From Vibrio sp. RE86 (GTDB lineage: Bacteria; Pseudomonadota; Gammaproteobacteria; Enterobacterales; Vibrionaceae), in the NCBI RefSeq assembly GCF_013114545.1, contig NZ_VTXI01000019.1, positions 1 through 64,000 of the forward strand: DNA of 64,000 nucleotides. Reading direction: 5' to 3'. The position numbers and the translations under genes are program-made. Numbering within the stretch: position 1 is the stretch's first letter; each line of letters begins with the position of its first letter. Under the pieces are notes generated by a model that ran no database searches, was not told the origin of the DNA, and saw only the letters and a list, made by a program, of their open reading frames with translations. Shown here in pieces: positions 26,409-37,380 of the stretch.

Positions 26409-29093
26409 ATGGCTAAGTTCAACATCCCACTCTCTGGATTAAATTGCATGGGTTGCGCAAGAAAGGTAGAGAACCAGTTGATATCTAAACACCAAGTTGA
26501 GGTACTAGATCTCTCCCCCACCGCAATTAGCGTCGAGAGTTCACAGCCATTTTCTATATTAGAAACCAGCATTAATGAGCTAAATTATCAAGCAGGCAAC
26601 CACTATCATCTACAACTAGCTGGATTAAGCTGCGGAAAGTGTGTCGCTAAGTTAAAAAGCGCATTAAATGAAGATGCCAAAGTCGGAGCTTTTGAAGCAT
26701 CCAAAAATGAGTTAACCATCTCTACCCTTTATACTTTAGAGGAAGTGATCGCACTGGTTGAAACACTAGGCTATCAAGCTTCTTCTCAGTCAATGCCACC
26801 TGTACAAGTCAGTGAAACAACAAACACTCAGTCCGCTCTTACAAAGAGCAAACCACACCCAGAGCGCTACTCACTCAACCTTTTGATCTCGGGTATGACA
26901 TGTGCGAGCTGCGTCGCTTCCGTTGAAAACGCCCTAGTCAGTGTCAAGGGAGTTGAACGGGCTCAAGTAAATCTAGCCGAGCAGAGTGCGATTGCTTTTA
27001 CCTCGCTACAACCTGAAAAAATACAAGACGAGCTCATCACATCTATCCAGCATTCTGGTTATCAAGCGCAAATCATTGATGACCTCGAGACTCAACAACA
27101 GAAACAGCGCGAGCAACTTGAAGAATCACAACGAAAGCATAAGAAAAGTGCCTACTTAGGTTTAGCGATTGGCGCCCCACTTATGCTTTGGGGTGTACTC
27201 GGTGGCAATATGATGATCCGCTCGCTTGGTGATCAAATGAGTTGGGGGGTAATAGGCATTATCTGTTTCTGGCTGCTCGCCACAGCAGGGCGTAGTTTCT
27301 TCACCAATGCTTGGCAAGCACTCACTCACAAACGAGCGACGATGGACACCCTAGTAGCACTTGGTGTTGGCTCAGCGTGGCTGTTCTCAATGCTTGTCGT
27401 GACGTTTCCTGATTGGTTCCCAATCGAGTCTCGTCATGTCTACTTTGAAGCAAGTGCGATGATCATCGGCCTCATCTCACTGGGTCACTATATTGAAGCG
27501 AAAGCAAAAACCAAAACAACCTTGTCTTTACAAGCACTGATTGATCTTCAGCCTCAAAAGGCAAATCTCGTCACCGAGCAGGGAGAGCAAGAGATTGATA
27601 TCAGAGAGATAGCCTTAGGCATGCATTTACGAGTGAAGCCCGGCGAGAAAGTTCCGGTTGATGGTTCACTCTTATCTGGAGAATCGTTTGTCGATGAATC
27701 AATGCTAACGGGTGAGCCTATTCCAAGCTTCAAACAACAAGGGGAGCATGTCTCAGCTGGCACCATCAACCAAGATGGCGTTTTCGTTATCGAGGCAACC
27801 GGAGTGGGAAGCGATACAATGCTAGCTCGCATTGTGACTATGGTGCGCCAAGCACAAAGCAGTAAACCTGCCATCGCGAAACTGGCCGACCGTATCTCTT
27901 CAATATTTGTCCCTGTTGTTGTCACTATTGCTGTGCTTTCGGCATTCATTTGGTACTTGGTAGGCCCAGAACCAGCATCTAGTTATATGTTGGTTGTGGC
28001 GACAACGGTTTTAATCATTGCCTGTCCTTGCGCTCTAGGTCTCGCAACACCACTTTCTGTCACCGTCGGTGTAGGAAAAGCGGCTGAGATGGGGATCTTG
28101 ATTCGAGACGCGGACGTTCTGCAGTCTGCAAGTAAAGTAGATACGGTTGTATTCGACAAGACAGGCACCCTAACAGAAGGGAAACCTACCGTTCAGTCGG
28201 TTTACGCGCTTGATGGCAATCACAATGCGCTTCTGACTATTGCAGCATCGGTAGAGCAACATTCCGAGCACCCTCTTGCCAAAGCAGTTGTAAACTATGC
28301 CAAGGAAAACGCGCTAACCCTTTCCCCAGTCGACGGTTTTGAAAATCATAGAGGTCGCGGGGTATTCGCTCAATTTGAGACTCAATCAATCGCCATTACT
28401 TCTGTCAATTACGCTCGTGAACAAAGCTGGGGCGTTGAACAACTAGACACTCAGATTGCTCAGTTTATTGAACAAGCGTGGACACCGATTGTTGTTACTG
28501 TTGAAGGCTCTGCAAGTGGAGTTATTGCAATCGCAGACCCTATCAAGAGTGAAACTGCCCTCGCGGTAAACAGATTAAAAGCAATGGGGATTACGCCAGT
28601 CATTCTAACCGGTGACAATCACCAAGTCGCTCAAGCTATTGCCAAGCAAGTAGGTATTGAACAGGTCATATCCCAAGTTTTACCCGATGAAAAAGCTGAC
28701 CATATAACGCAGCTTCAATCGCAAGGAAAACGTGTCGCTATGGTCGGTGACGGTGTGAATGATGCCCCTGCTCTGGCACTCGCAGACATTGGAATCGCAA
28801 TGGGAGGTGGCAGTGATGTCGCAATAGAGAGTGCGCAAATGACCCTATTGAATACCTCACCTATTTCCGTGATTAGAGCGATTGAGTTATCAAAGGCGAC
28901 CGTTCAAAATATGAAACAGAACTTGTTTGGTGCATTTATCTATAACTCTTTGGGTATACCAGTCGCAGCGGGCGTGCTCTACCCAGCTTTTGGTTTTTTG
29001 CTCAGCCCTGTTGTTGCAGGAGCGGCAATGGCACTTTCTTCAATCACAGTCGTAAGTAATGCTAATCGACTGAGACTATTTAAAACTTCGTAG
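26409..29093 (+). CDS. copA: Copper-exporting P1B-type ATPase CopA
   Basis: 894 residues. It pumps Cu(I) out of the cytoplasm. Three N-terminal heavy-metal domains carry CxxC at C13/C16, C75/C78 and C165/C168, one more than E. coli CopA. Eight membrane segments follow. The transport motif CPC is at 539-541, the phosphorylation motif DKTGT begins at D583, and the hinge [10 protein letters not shown] is present. The promoter is a CueR-type box 33 bp upstream. copG follows 8 bp after the stop and is probably cotranscribed. Confidence 0.97.
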   Translation: MAKFNIPLSGLNCMGCARKVENQLISKHQVEVLDLSPTAISVESSQPFSILETSINELNYQAGNHYHLQLAGLSCGKCVAKLKSALNEDAKVGAFEASKNELTISTLYTLEEVIALVETLGYQASSQSMPPVQVSETTNTQSALTKSKPHPERYSLNLLISGMTCASCVASVENALVSVKGVERAQVNLAEQSAIAFTSLQPEKIQDELITSIQHSGYQAQIIDDLETQQQKQREQLEESQRKHKKSAYLGLAIGAPLMLWGVLGGNMMIRSLGDQMSWGVIGIICFWLLATAGRSFFTNAWQALTHKRATMDTLVALGVGSAWLFSMLVVTFPDWFPIESRHVYFEASAMIIGLISLGHYIEAKAKTKTTLSLQALIDLQPQKANLVTEQGEQEIDIREIALGMHLRVKPGEKVPVDGSLLSGESFVDESMLTGEPIPSFKQQGEHVSAGTINQDGVFVIEATGVGSDTMLARIVTMVRQAQSSKPAIAKLADRISSIFVPVVVTIAVLSAFIWYLVGPEPASSYMLVVATTVLIIACPCALGLATPLSVTVGVGKAAEMGILIRDADVLQSASKVDTVVFDKTGTLTEGKPTVQSVYALDGNHNALLTIAASVEQHSEHPLAKAVVNYAKENALTLSPVDGFENHRGRGVFAQFETQSIAITSVNYAREQSWGVEQLDTQIAQFIEQAWTPIVVTVEGSASGVIAIADPIKSETALAVNRLKAMGITPVILTGDNHQVAQAIAKQVGIEQVISQVLPDEKADHITQLQSQGKRVAMVGDGVNDAPALALADIGIAMGGGSDVAIESAQMTLLNTSPISVIRAIELSKATVQNMKQNLFGAFIYNSLGIPVAAGVLYPAFGFLLSPVVAGAAMALSSITVVSNANRLRLFKTS

Positions 29094-29101
29094 AGGTTAC
29101 T

Positions 29102-29545
29102 ATGAATAAAAAAACATTGGCACTTGCCACTTCACTACTGATTAGCGGCAACGCACTTGCAGCTGATGTGCTTAATCACAAATCTCCGTACTGTGGTTGT
29201 TGCACCGAATGGACAAAACACATGCAAGATGCTGGATTCAATGTTGAAGAGAAATTACATGAAAACATGAATCCTATTAAACAGAAGCTAGGGGTAACAC
29301 CTGAGCTAGCTTCATGCCATACCGCTGAAATTAACGGGTATGTATTTGAGGGCCATATCCCAGCGGATGACATTAAGGCGTTTTTAGAAAACCCTCCTAA
29401 GAATGCCAAAGGCCTTGCTGTTCCAGGCATGCCAATGGGCTCACCTGGCATGGAATATGGTGATGAAAAAGACGCATACGCGGTTTATGCATTTAATGAA
29501 AAAGGTCAGGTATTCACCTACCGACACTATGAAGTCAACAAATAA
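29102..29545 (+). CDS. copG: Periplasmic copper-resistance protein CopG (DUF411)
   Basis: 147 residues with a signal peptide ending NALA-A. The mature protein has SPYCGCCTEW (Cys31, 33, 34) in a thioredoxin-like fold, a further Cys in ELASCHTAEINGYVFEGHIP, and C-terminal Met-rich PGMPMGSPGMEYG. DUF411/CopG proteins are known from structural work to bind a Cu cluster through such cysteines and to assist copper detoxification. It is tightly linked to copA. Confidence 0.9.
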   Translation: MNKKTLALATSLLISGNALAADVLNHKSPYCGCCTEWTKHMQDAGFNVEEKLHENMNPIKQKLGVTPELASCHTAEINGYVFEGHIPADDIKAFLENPPKNAKGLAVPGMPMGSPGMEYGDEKDAYAVYAFNEKGQVFTYRHYEVNK

Positions 29546-29570
29546 CGGATTTTGTTGAGCCCATTTCTGT

Positions 29571-29610
29571 AGCACTCATACTTTCCCTAACAAGTATGAG
29601 TGCTAAAATT
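29571..29610 (+). terminator. Terminator of copA-copG
   Basis: Thirteen-base perfect inverted repeat AGCACTCATACTT / AAGTATGAGTGCT with an eight-base loop, followed only by AAAATTTCC. The stem is strong and the T-tract weak. Confidence 0.65.
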
Positions 29611-29785
29611 TCCCCTATTAAATCATCAATATAGATCTAAATTAACATCAAATGTAACTACGTTTACTTTTGTTTTTCGCATTATTCCTCTCTCTCAGAT
29701 AACTTTCTCGCCAACTTAACAGCGCACCTTAACTGGCGCTCAATGGACTCTCGTTAAACACTCCTACTCAAAGAGAAAGATAGCG

Positions 29786-30448
29786 ATGAGCACTCATTAC
29801 CTAACAAAACTGAGAATGACTATGCGTAAACATCTATTAATTGCAGCTGCTGCTACCGTGGTTTCACTGCCGACTTTTGCCAACACACCTTACATCGCGG
29901 TAGAACTTGCTGGTGGTCAATACAACACTTCCGCGGCAGATGCAGAAAGCAAAACTGTCGTTGATAAACTTGATAACGCAGGCTCATTTGCAATAAAGGG
30001 TGGCTCTTACCTAACCGAGAATGTGCGTATTTATGGCTACGTGCAATACAACGGTGAATCAGAACTAACGATCATCGATGTGGAAGAAAATGCTCGAGTT
30101 AAGTTTCAGCTAGATGGGTACCAATTTGGTGTCGGCTCTGACTATGTTTACCACATTGACAATAGCTTCTATGTATTAGCTGGCGGTTCAGTAGGCTATT
30201 ACAATAGCGAATTGGAGACTCAAGTGACGCCTGCTGGTGAAATGAGCGCTTCGGTAACAAGCAAAAACTCAGGACTGACTTACGGCTTGAATGCTGGTAT
30301 GGGTTATATGTTCACAGAACACTTTGGTATGGAAGCGGGCTACCGATTCAACTACTTCAACGGCAACGAACATAAAGTGGGTGACGATAATCTTGGTAAG
30401 TTCAACTCGTCAAATCAAGGTTACATCAACGCGACTTACAAGTTCTAA
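29786..30448 (+). CDS. Small outer-membrane beta-barrel protein
   Basis: 220 residues as written. The signal peptide core is MRKHLLIAAAATVVSLPTFA, so the true start may be 29816 or 29822. The mature part starts NTPYIAVELAGGQYNTS and is built of alternating strands (VRIYGYVQYNG; YQFGVGSDYVYHI; GLTYGLNAGMGYMF; GMEAGYRFNYFNG), ending NATYKF. This is the eight-strand OmpA/OmpX-like barrel plan without a peptidoglycan domain. The function is unknown. A ToxR/CadC-like regulator follows immediately after its terminator. Confidence 0.8.
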   Translation: MSTHYLTKLRMTMRKHLLIAAAATVVSLPTFANTPYIAVELAGGQYNTSAADAESKTVVDKLDNAGSFAIKGGSYLTENVRIYGYVQYNGESELTIIDVEENARVKFQLDGYQFGVGSDYVYHIDNSFYVLAGGSVGYYNSELETQVTPAGEMSASVTSKNSGLTYGLNAGMGYMFTEHFGMEAGYRFNYFNGNEHKVGDDNLGKFNSSNQGYINATYKF

Positions 30449-30460
30449 CTGTTGAGGTTA

Positions 30461-30492
30461 ACTCGGTGCGCCTCTAACGCACCGAGTTTCTC
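30461..30492 (+). terminator. Terminator after the small OMP gene
   Basis: Ten-base stem ACTCGGTGCG / CGCACCGAGT with a seven-base loop and TTTCTC tail, 13 bp after the stop. Confidence 0.8.
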
Positions 30493-30589
30493 ACAAATGA
30501 TACAACACCACTTACCGATGGAGGGATCTATAAGTCGGAAGAATATTTTTATAGAATGCGCGGCGTCTTTTCGCTCCCCTGTGACATAT

Positions 30590-32089
30590 ATGAACATACT
30601 CGCTCTAGCTAAGCAAAGCGGTCAACTCATCGCTATTGCTCATTTACTCTATGACCCAGAACATAAAACGTTGACCAATGGCAGCAATGAAATAGCGCTA
30701 GAGCCACGTAACCTCGCATTGCTAGAAGTGCTGTTGTCAAATGTAGGTGAGCCAACCTCTATCGAGCAATTTATAGGGCAAGTATGGGAAAACCAGTACA
30801 TTTCAAAAAATGTGGTCACAAACCGCATCAGTTTGTTACGTAACCTCTTTAGGGAAAATGTCCCAGATATTGACTCGACCAAGCTGATCGTGACCTACCC
30901 GAAAAGAGGTTACTTCATCCCGAATAGTCACGTTCAATTAGTCAGTTCACTAGACAACGACATAGACTCTGAAAATCAGGATTCAACAGGTCAGAGGTTA
31001 ACATTCAAACCTTCTAAGCTTACCTTTTGTTGTTCGGCACTTTTGATTACGCTGCTCTTATCTGCAGTCGCTCTGATCAACACGTTCTTTGATGTAAAGG
31101 TCGAATCAAAAGATCAGGCATTATACGTACCTCAGGTTCGTTTGCTGCTCGATCAAATTTCATCATCCCAACAATCAACGCAGGAGGACGCCCTAAGGCT
31201 CAAGGTATTGCTGCTCCACGCTTATAGCCACTCTCCTTATATCCACTTAGCTAATATGCGCTCACCGAGCTACTACTTGATGAGTTTGAGCAAACACCGT
31301 CATTTCCCAGGTTCAGATGCGATTAATGATTCAGACTATAAGCTCGCCTTCAACCTGCTTGAAGATAACGGGGCGGCAGATTCTCTAGAGGTGATTCTCT
31401 ATCATTCGGCGTCAAATCGTGTTGCTTGGCGAAATTTATACCCACTTGAAAACAATCAATTGGTTTCGACCGTAAACAGACTAAACTCTGATCTGACGGA
31501 ATACTTCAAGTTACCTACGCCTATTTTTCGTATTGAACAAGCTCTGAAAACCAGCCTAACACAGCGCTCTGAAGCCGAGTTCGATCACTTAATCGAGAAG
31601 AAAATGAGTGGTGCAGAAATCAGTTTTTATAGCCGAGAGCTACTGTTTAGTGAGCAATCTTCTGATGTACTGCGACATTGGATCGATAAGGTAAAACAAA
31701 GTACTCCGACACCTTCTCCTGAGCTGCATATGCTGTTAGCTCTACTTACTTATCGATCTGGAGAAATAGAAAAAAGCTTACAAATGTTACAGCGAGAGTA
31801 TGTTGCGGAAATTCCAAACAACGCGCTTATTCTAATGTTGCAAGCCAATATTAGTCGTAAAAAACGCAATACAGAGCAATATTTAAGTAACTACTTAAAA
31901 GCAACAGCAGCACTCACAAGTAGCATCCCAGCTAAGCAAGTATTAGCGCATTACTCTAGTGAGAATAAGCAAGCGGCCTGCTTAGGTTTATGGAAAGATG
32001 CCCTATCAAACATTGAGTACATCCATATGCCTAACAGTTTACTTTGGCAAGGTGTTGAACGCTTTTGTGCTCCAATCACCAACGCATAA
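30590..32089 (+). CDS. CadC/ToxR-like transmembrane transcriptional regulator
   Basis: About 499 residues. A cytoplasmic OmpR-type winged helix (about 15-112) includes EIALEPRNLALLEVLL, the recognition region SKNVVTNRISLLRNLF and the wing VTYPKRGYFIP, which is characteristic of ToxR/CadC proteins. A single membrane span lies at about 144-166 (LTFCCSALLITLLLSAVALI), followed by a periplasmic domain of about 330 residues with TPR-like helical stretches near the end. The start is uncertain: the frame is open to 30452, but that runs through the preceding terminator. 30590 gives the usual short N-terminal arm; 30497 is the alternative. Target genes are unknown; the adjacent barrel gene is a candidate. 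Confidence 0.8.
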   Translation: MNILALAKQSGQLIAIAHLLYDPEHKTLTNGSNEIALEPRNLALLEVLLSNVGEPTSIEQFIGQVWENQYISKNVVTNRISLLRNLFRENVPDIDSTKLIVTYPKRGYFIPNSHVQLVSSLDNDIDSENQDSTGQRLTFKPSKLTFCCSALLITLLLSAVALINTFFDVKVESKDQALYVPQVRLLLDQISSSQQSTQEDALRLKVLLLHAYSHSPYIHLANMRSPSYYLMSLSKHRHFPGSDAINDSDYKLAFNLLEDNGAADSLEVILYHSASNRVAWRNLYPLENNQLVSTVNRLNSDLTEYFKLPTPIFRIEQALKTSLTQRSEAEFDHLIEKKMSGAEISFYSRELLFSEQSSDVLRHWIDKVKQSTPTPSPELHMLLALLTYRSGEIEKSLQMLQREYVAEIPNNALILMLQANISRKKRNTEQYLSNYLKATAALTSSIPAKQVLAHYSSENKQAACLGLWKDALSNIEYIHMPNSLLWQGVERFCAPITNA

Positions 32090-32097
32090 TACGAAGA

Positions 32098-32122
32098 AGC
32101 CCAGCATCTGCTGGGCTTTGTA
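32098..32122 (+). terminator. Terminator after the ToxR-like regulator
   Basis: Eight-base stem AGCCCAGC / GCTGGGCT with loop ATCT and a T-tail. Being near-symmetric it may also stop the convergent KdgM-like gene. Confidence 0.85.
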
Positions 32123-32147
32123 TTATTTGGACAGTAACAAGTGTGGC

Positions 32148-32867
32148 TTAGAAGCCGTAAGAAGCACCGAATACGAATGCGTTGTTCTGCTTGCTAGAGC
32201 CATCTGGGTAATCTGCGCCATTTGCTTGGCTACGGAACTCAAAATATGGTTGAACGCCTTCACGAGTCCATGTTGCACGTAGCTCGTGATCCATCGTGTC
32301 TTGTTTCTTCATGTCACCCGCTAAGTTGTATTCAGATTCGTTACCAGCGATAACATAAACGTTGTTGTAACTTAGTGAGATCTCTTCATTAACGACGTAA
32401 CCAATACGGTTATCAAAACGGATGTCGTTATCTAGACTGCTGTTTTCGTTGATATGAACACGAGTACGGTTGCTCAATGAAAGGCCGTTGTCGAAGTTGT
32501 AACCGATCTTAACCAATGGACGGTACTGTGCTGTCTCACCGTCAACGAGAAGGTGTTGGTAACCCGCAGCAACCCATAGATTGTCAGTAATGTTGTAAGA
32601 CTGCTCACCACCAAGCGTAACGCCGATAGAGTTGTTTACACCATCGACTACTGGGTCACCAATAGAAATGCCATCAAACTCTGTGTAAACCGTTAAACCA
32701 CCAATAGAGTTATCAAAAGTATGACCCGCTTCTAGCGTTGACGTTGCACTGTTACCGTGAAGGTCATCATCATGGAACTGTACGTTACCTGTTACGTATG
32801 AAGAACCTGCAAATGCAGTTGAAGCGAAAGCGAGAGAAAGTGCACTAAGAGTAAATAGTTTTTTCAT
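32148..32867 (-). CDS. KdgM-family oligosaccharide porin
   Basis: 239 residues from MKKLFTLSALSLAFASTAFA (signal peptide), mature GSSYVTGNVQFHDDDLHG, ending FVFGASYGF. The size, strand pattern and motifs such as YQHLLVDGETAQYRPLVKIG fit the 12-strand KdgM/NanC monomeric channels for acidic oligosaccharides. The open frame reaches 32936, but AAGGCAG lies six bases before 32867. No oligogalacturonate or sialate catabolic genes are nearby, so the substrate is not known. A CRP-like site lies about 235 bp upstream. Confidence 0.85.
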   Translation of the reverse strand: MKKLFTLSALSLAFASTAFAGSSYVTGNVQFHDDDLHGNSATSTLEAGHTFDNSIGGLTVYTEFDGISIGDPVVDGVNNSIGVTLGGEQSYNITDNLWVAAGYQHLLVDGETAQYRPLVKIGYNFDNGLSLSNRTRVHINENSSLDNDIRFDNRIGYVVNEEISLSYNNVYVIAGNESEYNLAGDMKKQDTMDHELRATWTREGVQPYFEFRSQANGADYPDGSSKQNNAFVFGASYGF

Positions 32868-33278
32868 TAGAATCTGCCTTAAAGTATCAAAAGTAGCCGC
32901 GGTTCTTATTTGGTATTTCATCACCACCGACCGCAAAGAAGGTTCGCCTCCCTGGCTTGCTTTTCATACTGCTAGATTTATTTTCCATGTGAAAATAAAT
33001 CCAACCCTAATGAGACATGGCTCAACGTCAAAATCTGAAAAGATAATTAAACCTATACATTCAATAACTTACAAAAACATAAAAAGATACAAAGGCGAGT
33101 TAGGTGACGTAAATCACGCTAAGTAAACGAAATAGACATCCTACAGCCAGCTAGATCACACGCATTTTAGGTTTCACTTAATAATCGATAATAATAATGA
33201 GATCTCGATCACCACACATTGACGGAATAAATATCCTAGCGATTTCAAGCGATGAACAGAAATCTCATGCGAACCAAA
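32868..33278. other. KdgM-like leader and intergenic region
   Basis: More than 400 bp without a gene. It contains the CRP-like site at 33103-33118 and otherwise AT-rich sequence with the presumed promoter of the KdgM-like gene. Confidence 0.4.
33103..33118. promoter_or_regulatory. CRP-like site upstream of the KdgM-like gene
   Basis: GGTGA-CGTAAA-TCACG against TGTGA-N6-TCACA: 8 of 10 conserved positions and correct spacing. KdgM-type porins are commonly catabolite controlled. Confidence 0.5.
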
Positions 33279-33303
33279 AAAGGCTTCCAAACGGGAAGCC
33301 TTT
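33279..33303. terminator. Terminator of hemH
   Basis: Ten-base stem AAAGGCTTCC / GGAAGCCTTT with a five-base loop. On the minus strand it is followed by TTTTGG. Confidence 0.88.
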
Positions 33304-33324
33304 CGTAAGCTAGATACAAACGAT

Positions 33325-34284
33325 TTAATTGCGTGTAATCAAATTTACCATCATATCGATGTGGGCATCATCATCGTTGAGGCAAGGGATATAGGTAAAG
33401 GTATCACCACCATGTTCGGTGAAGATTTCCAAACACTGTTCTGAAATCTCTTCTAATGTTTCCAAACAATCGGACGAAAACGCAGGAGCCATAATATCGA
33501 GTTTTTTAACGCCTTTACTTGGTAACACTTCTAACGTTTTATCCGTGTATGGCTGCAACCACTCTTCTCGTCCGAAGCGAGATTGGTACGTCATCCCAAT
33601 TTCATCAGCGTTCAAGCCCAATTCTTTTCCGAGTAACTCAGTTGTACGCTCACAATGCTTAGGATAAACATCACCGTTGTCTGCATATCGCTTGGGAATA
33701 CCATGGTAGGAGCAGAGAAGGTAATCACCCTTACCGTTCTTCTCCCAAGAGCGCTTAACACTCTCTGCCAACGACTTGATATAAAGAGAGTGGTCGTGGT
33801 AATCGCGAATAAGCGTAAAGCCCGGCATTACAGGAATTTGTTTGAAAGCCTTAGTTAGACCGTCAGACACAGCGGCCGTTGTAGTTCCAGAATATTGAGG
33901 GTACAGCGGCAGTACTATTACCTCTTCTACGCCTTGCGACAACAATGCTTCAATACCCGATTGTAGGCTTGGGTTGCCATAAGTCATCCCAAGCTCTACT
34001 GGCATATCCAACTTTTGTCTTAACTTCTCAGCTTGCTTTTTAGAGTACACCATCAGCGGAGACCCCTCTTCCATCCATACCGTCTGGTAGAGTTTGGCAA
34101 CTTTAGGCGCACGAACTGGCAGGATCACCCCATGCAAAATTGGACACCAAAGCCAACGTGTCATATCGACCACACGTTTATCATGTAGAAACTGACTTAG
34201 AAATCGTTTTACGGCTGGCGCGGTTGCTTCATCAGGTGTACCTAAATTAACCAGTAACACACCCTGTTTCTTATTATTTTGCAT
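33325..34284 (-). CDS. hemH: Ferrochelatase
   Basis: 319 residues. It inserts Fe(II) into protoporphyrin IX, the last step of haem synthesis. The family start [20 protein letters not shown], the metal/porphyrin region [16 protein letters not shown] (with the catalytic His) and [16 protein letters not shown] are present. Length is normal. It lies 131 bp downstream of adk on the same strand, as in many gamma-proteobacteria, but a terminator separates them. Confidence 0.96.
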   Translation of the reverse strand: MQNNKKQGVLLVNLGTPDEATAPAVKRFLSQFLHDKRVVDMTRWLWCPILHGVILPVRAPKVAKLYQTVWMEEGSPLMVYSKKQAEKLRQKLDMPVELGMTYGNPSLQSGIEALLSQGVEEVIVLPLYPQYSGTTTAAVSDGLTKAFKQIPVMPGFTLIRDYHDHSLYIKSLAESVKRSWEKNGKGDYLLCSYHGIPKRYADNGDVYPKHCERTTELLGKELGLNADEIGMTYQSRFGREEWLQPYTDKTLEVLPSKGVKKLDIMAPAFSSDCLETLEEISEQCLEIFTEHGGDTFTYIPCLNDDDAHIDMMVNLITRN

Positions 34285-34351
34285 AGGTTCCTATCAATAC
34301 TGAAATGGCTCTTTACGATGAAAATGCTTTGGTGGATCAAAGCGTAAGCAT

Positions 34352-34378
34352 AAAAAAAGCGACCTTATAAAGGTCGCT
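34352..34378 (-). terminator. Terminator of adk
   Basis: Nine-base stem AGCGACCTT / AAGGTCGCT with loop ATA. On the minus strand it is followed by seven T. Confidence 0.9.
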
Positions 34379-34415
34379 TCACTATAGCAAATTTTCAATT
34401 TTTGCTGTTAGCAAA

Positions 34416-35087
<672 letters not shown>

Positions 35088-35088
35088 T

Positions 35089-35153
35089 TATACCGAAGCT
35101 CACTATGCCTAGCCGAGCATGACTTAGCAGCACTCACGGTAAGTTTCGGTATA
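35089..35153. repeat. Inverted-repeat element upstream of adk
   Basis: Terminal repeats TATACCGAA (35089-35097) and TTCGGTATA (35145-35153) bound a 65-bp unit in the adk-htpG gap, with smaller complementary patches inside. It could be a dispersed palindromic repeat or an mRNA leader structure of adk. No second copy was noticed in this window. The rest of 35154-35326 shows no gene. Confidence 0.4.
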
Positions 35154-35326
35154 AGTTCGTTACAGTAAAATAGGCGTGCACATTACACGCCCATTAATTT
35201 GCTTTCAAGACCGCATTCTAACATACAAATTCAAAATGCTGTCTCAATTACGACTAAAGAATGCTTAAACACTCACACTAAGTCGCCGTTTTTGACCATT
35301 TTATTCACGTTAACCGCAAATAAATC

Positions 35327-35353
35327 AAAAAGCCCGCAAACTGCGAGCTTTTT
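35327..35353 (-). terminator. Terminator of htpG
   Basis: Stem built on AAAAAGC / GCTTTTT with inner CGC / GCG pairs, ending in a T-run on the minus strand, 16 bp after the htpG stop. Confidence 0.85.
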
Positions 35354-35368
35354 AGGTCAATTTGTCTA

Positions 35369-37273
35369 TTAGCCCTTAGTCAAAAGCTTATTGATAGCAC
35401 CAAGGAACTGAGAAGGGTCTTCCATAGAGCCGCGCTCTGCAAGCATGGCCTGACCTAGAAGCACTTCAACCCAACGACCGAATGCTTCTTCGTCAGCTTC
35501 ATCAGCCATCTGCTTAACCAAAGCGTGCTCTGGGTTGATTTCAAAGATGTATTTCACTTCAGGTGCAGCTTGACCAGCAGCCTCAAGAAGCTTCGCCATC
35601 TGCGTACCCATTTCAAAATCATCCGTTACAACAACCGCTGGCGTTGAAGCAAGTTTAAACGTCGTACGAACCTCTTTCACGCGGTCGCCCAAGTACTCTT
35701 TAGTGCGTTCAACCACTGACTTAAATTCTTCTTCCGTCTCTTTTTGCTTCTCTTTTTCCGCTTCGTCTTCGAACTTGCTTAAGTCTAAGCCAGCTTTGGT
35801 GATCGACTGGAACTGCTTGCCGTCAAACTCTGTTAGGTAGTTCATTACATACTCGTCAATACGATCGTACATAAGCACTACTTCAATACCTTTCGCTTTA
35901 AACTGCTCTAGGTGCGGGCTGTTTTTCGCCGCTGCATAACTGTCTGCCGTTAGATAGTAGATCTTATCTTGGCCTTCTTTCATACGTTCAACGTAAGACG
36001 CCAAACCGACGGTTTGATCTAGAGAGTCCACTTCCGTAGACGCAAAGCGCAGAAGACCAGCGATCTTCTCTTTGTTGCTCATGTCTTCAGCTGGACCTTC
36101 TTTCATGACAAGACCGAACTGCTTCCAGAACGTTTGGTATTTCTCTTCGTCATTCTTCGCCATGCGCTCTAGCATAGTCAGCACACGTTTAGTACACGCA
36201 CTGCGCAGAGACTGAGTCACTTTGTTGTCTTGCAGAATTTCACGCGATACGTTTAGTGGTAGATCATTTGAATCTATTAGGCCGCGAACAAAGCGTAGGT
36301 ATGACGGCATAAACTGCTCTGCATCATCCATAATGAATACGCGTTGTACGTAAAGCTTCAAACCTGACTTGTGGTCGCGGTTCATCATATCCCAAGGTGC
36401 TTGAGATGGGATGTAAAGTAGGCTTGTGTAGTCGTTCTTACCTTCTACACGGTTGTGGCTCCATACTAGTGGATCCGCAAAGTCATGAGAAACGTGCTTG
36501 TAGAACTCTTGGTACTCTTCTTCTGTCACATCAGATTTGTTACGAGTCCACAGTGCTTGAGCTTTGTTGATCTGCTCCCACTTTTTCTCACCTGTCTCTT
36601 TACCTTCTTCATCACGAACAGGCGTTTGAATAGAAACTGGGATACCGATGTGGTCAGAGTATTTGCTGATCACTTCACGTAGACGGTATTCGTTAAGGAA
36701 CTCTTTTCCTTCTTCACGCATATGAAGCACGATATCAGTACCACGAGACTCTTTCGTAACGTCTTCAATCGTGTACTCACCTTCGCCAGCTGAGTGCCAT
36801 TGAACACCTTGCTCTGCATTTAGACCGGCCGCACGAGTACGAACCGTCACAGCATCAGCCACGATAAATGCAGAGTAGAAACCAACACCGAATTGACCAA
36901 TCAGTTGTGAGTCTTTCGATTGATCTTCAGATAGTTTAGAGAAGAAGTCTGCTGTACCCGACTTGGCGATCGTACCTAAGTGCTCGATCACATCTTCACG
37001 GCTCATACCGATACCGTTGTCTGAAATCGTTAGAGTATTCGCTGCTTCATCGAAAAATAACTTAACACCTAAATCTGCATCACCTTGATAAAGTTCGGCA
37101 TTTGAAAGCGCTTGAAAACGCAGCTTGTCAGATGCATCAGAGGCATTTGAAATCAGTTCACGCAGGAAAATCTCTTTGTTTGAGTAAAGAGAGTGGATCA
37201 TTAGATGAAGTAACTGTTTTACTTCAGACTGAAAGCCACGAGTTTCTTTATTTTGTGTAGCAGTTTCGCTCAT
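35369..37273 (-). CDS. htpG: Chaperone HtpG (Hsp90)
   Basis: 634 residues from [20 protein letters not shown]. The N-terminal GHKL ATPase has [30 protein letters not shown] and [12 protein letters not shown]. Middle and dimerisation domains are complete. The open frame reaches 37312, but GGAG lies five bases before 37273 and the MSE start is usual. A heat-shock promoter-like sequence lies about 80 bp upstream. It is divergent from toxR, the known Vibrio arrangement. Confidence 0.97.
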   Translation of the reverse strand: MSETATQNKETRGFQSEVKQLLHLMIHSLYSNKEIFLRELISNASDASDKLRFQALSNAELYQGDADLGVKLFFDEAANTLTISDNGIGMSREDVIEHLGTIAKSGTADFFSKLSEDQSKDSQLIGQFGVGFYSAFIVADAVTVRTRAAGLNAEQGVQWHSAGEGEYTIEDVTKESRGTDIVLHMREEGKEFLNEYRLREVISKYSDHIGIPVSIQTPVRDEEGKETGEKKWEQINKAQALWTRNKSDVTEEEYQEFYKHVSHDFADPLVWSHNRVEGKNDYTSLLYIPSQAPWDMMNRDHKSGLKLYVQRVFIMDDAEQFMPSYLRFVRGLIDSNDLPLNVSREILQDNKVTQSLRSACTKRVLTMLERMAKNDEEKYQTFWKQFGLVMKEGPAEDMSNKEKIAGLLRFASTEVDSLDQTVGLASYVERMKEGQDKIYYLTADSYAAAKNSPHLEQFKAKGIEVVLMYDRIDEYVMNYLTEFDGKQFQSITKAGLDLSKFEDEAEKEKQKETEEEFKSVVERTKEYLGDRVKEVRTTFKLASTPAVVVTDDFEMGTQMAKLLEAAGQAAPEVKYIFEINPEHALVKQMADEADEEAFGRWVEVLLGQAMLAERGSMEDPSQFLGAINKLLTKG

Positions 37274-37353
37274 GATAACTCCATAAGTTCTATACTTATC
37301 AAGCCAATACATTCATAGTGAGAATTATTAATTGGCGTAAATCTGTCAATTAA

Positions 37354-37380
37354 CATGAGGGTGACAAATGTAAATTCAAG
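37354..37380 (-). promoter_or_regulatory. Sigma-32-like promoter of htpG
   Basis: The minus strand has CTTGAA (37375-37380) and CCCTCATG (37354-37361) separated by 13 bases, similar to the heat-shock pattern CTTGAAA-N(13-15)-CCCCAT. It lies about 80 bp before htpG, in the gap shared with toxR. Confidence 0.55.

Noticed and set aside
26649-26671. Possible programmed -1 frameshift in copA giving a short copper chaperone, as in E. coli CopA(Z)
   Set aside because: The A-rich run at TTAAAAAGC is followed by a -1 frame stop at 26669, but the product would end in the middle of the second metal-binding domain and the run is not a standard X XXY YYZ slippery site. No better site was seen after the first domain.
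30452-30589. Extended N-terminus of the ToxR-like regulator
   Set aside because: The TTG start would lie before the terminator of the preceding gene, and the extra residues do not resemble any winged-helix N-terminal arm. Starts at 30497 or 30518 cannot be excluded.
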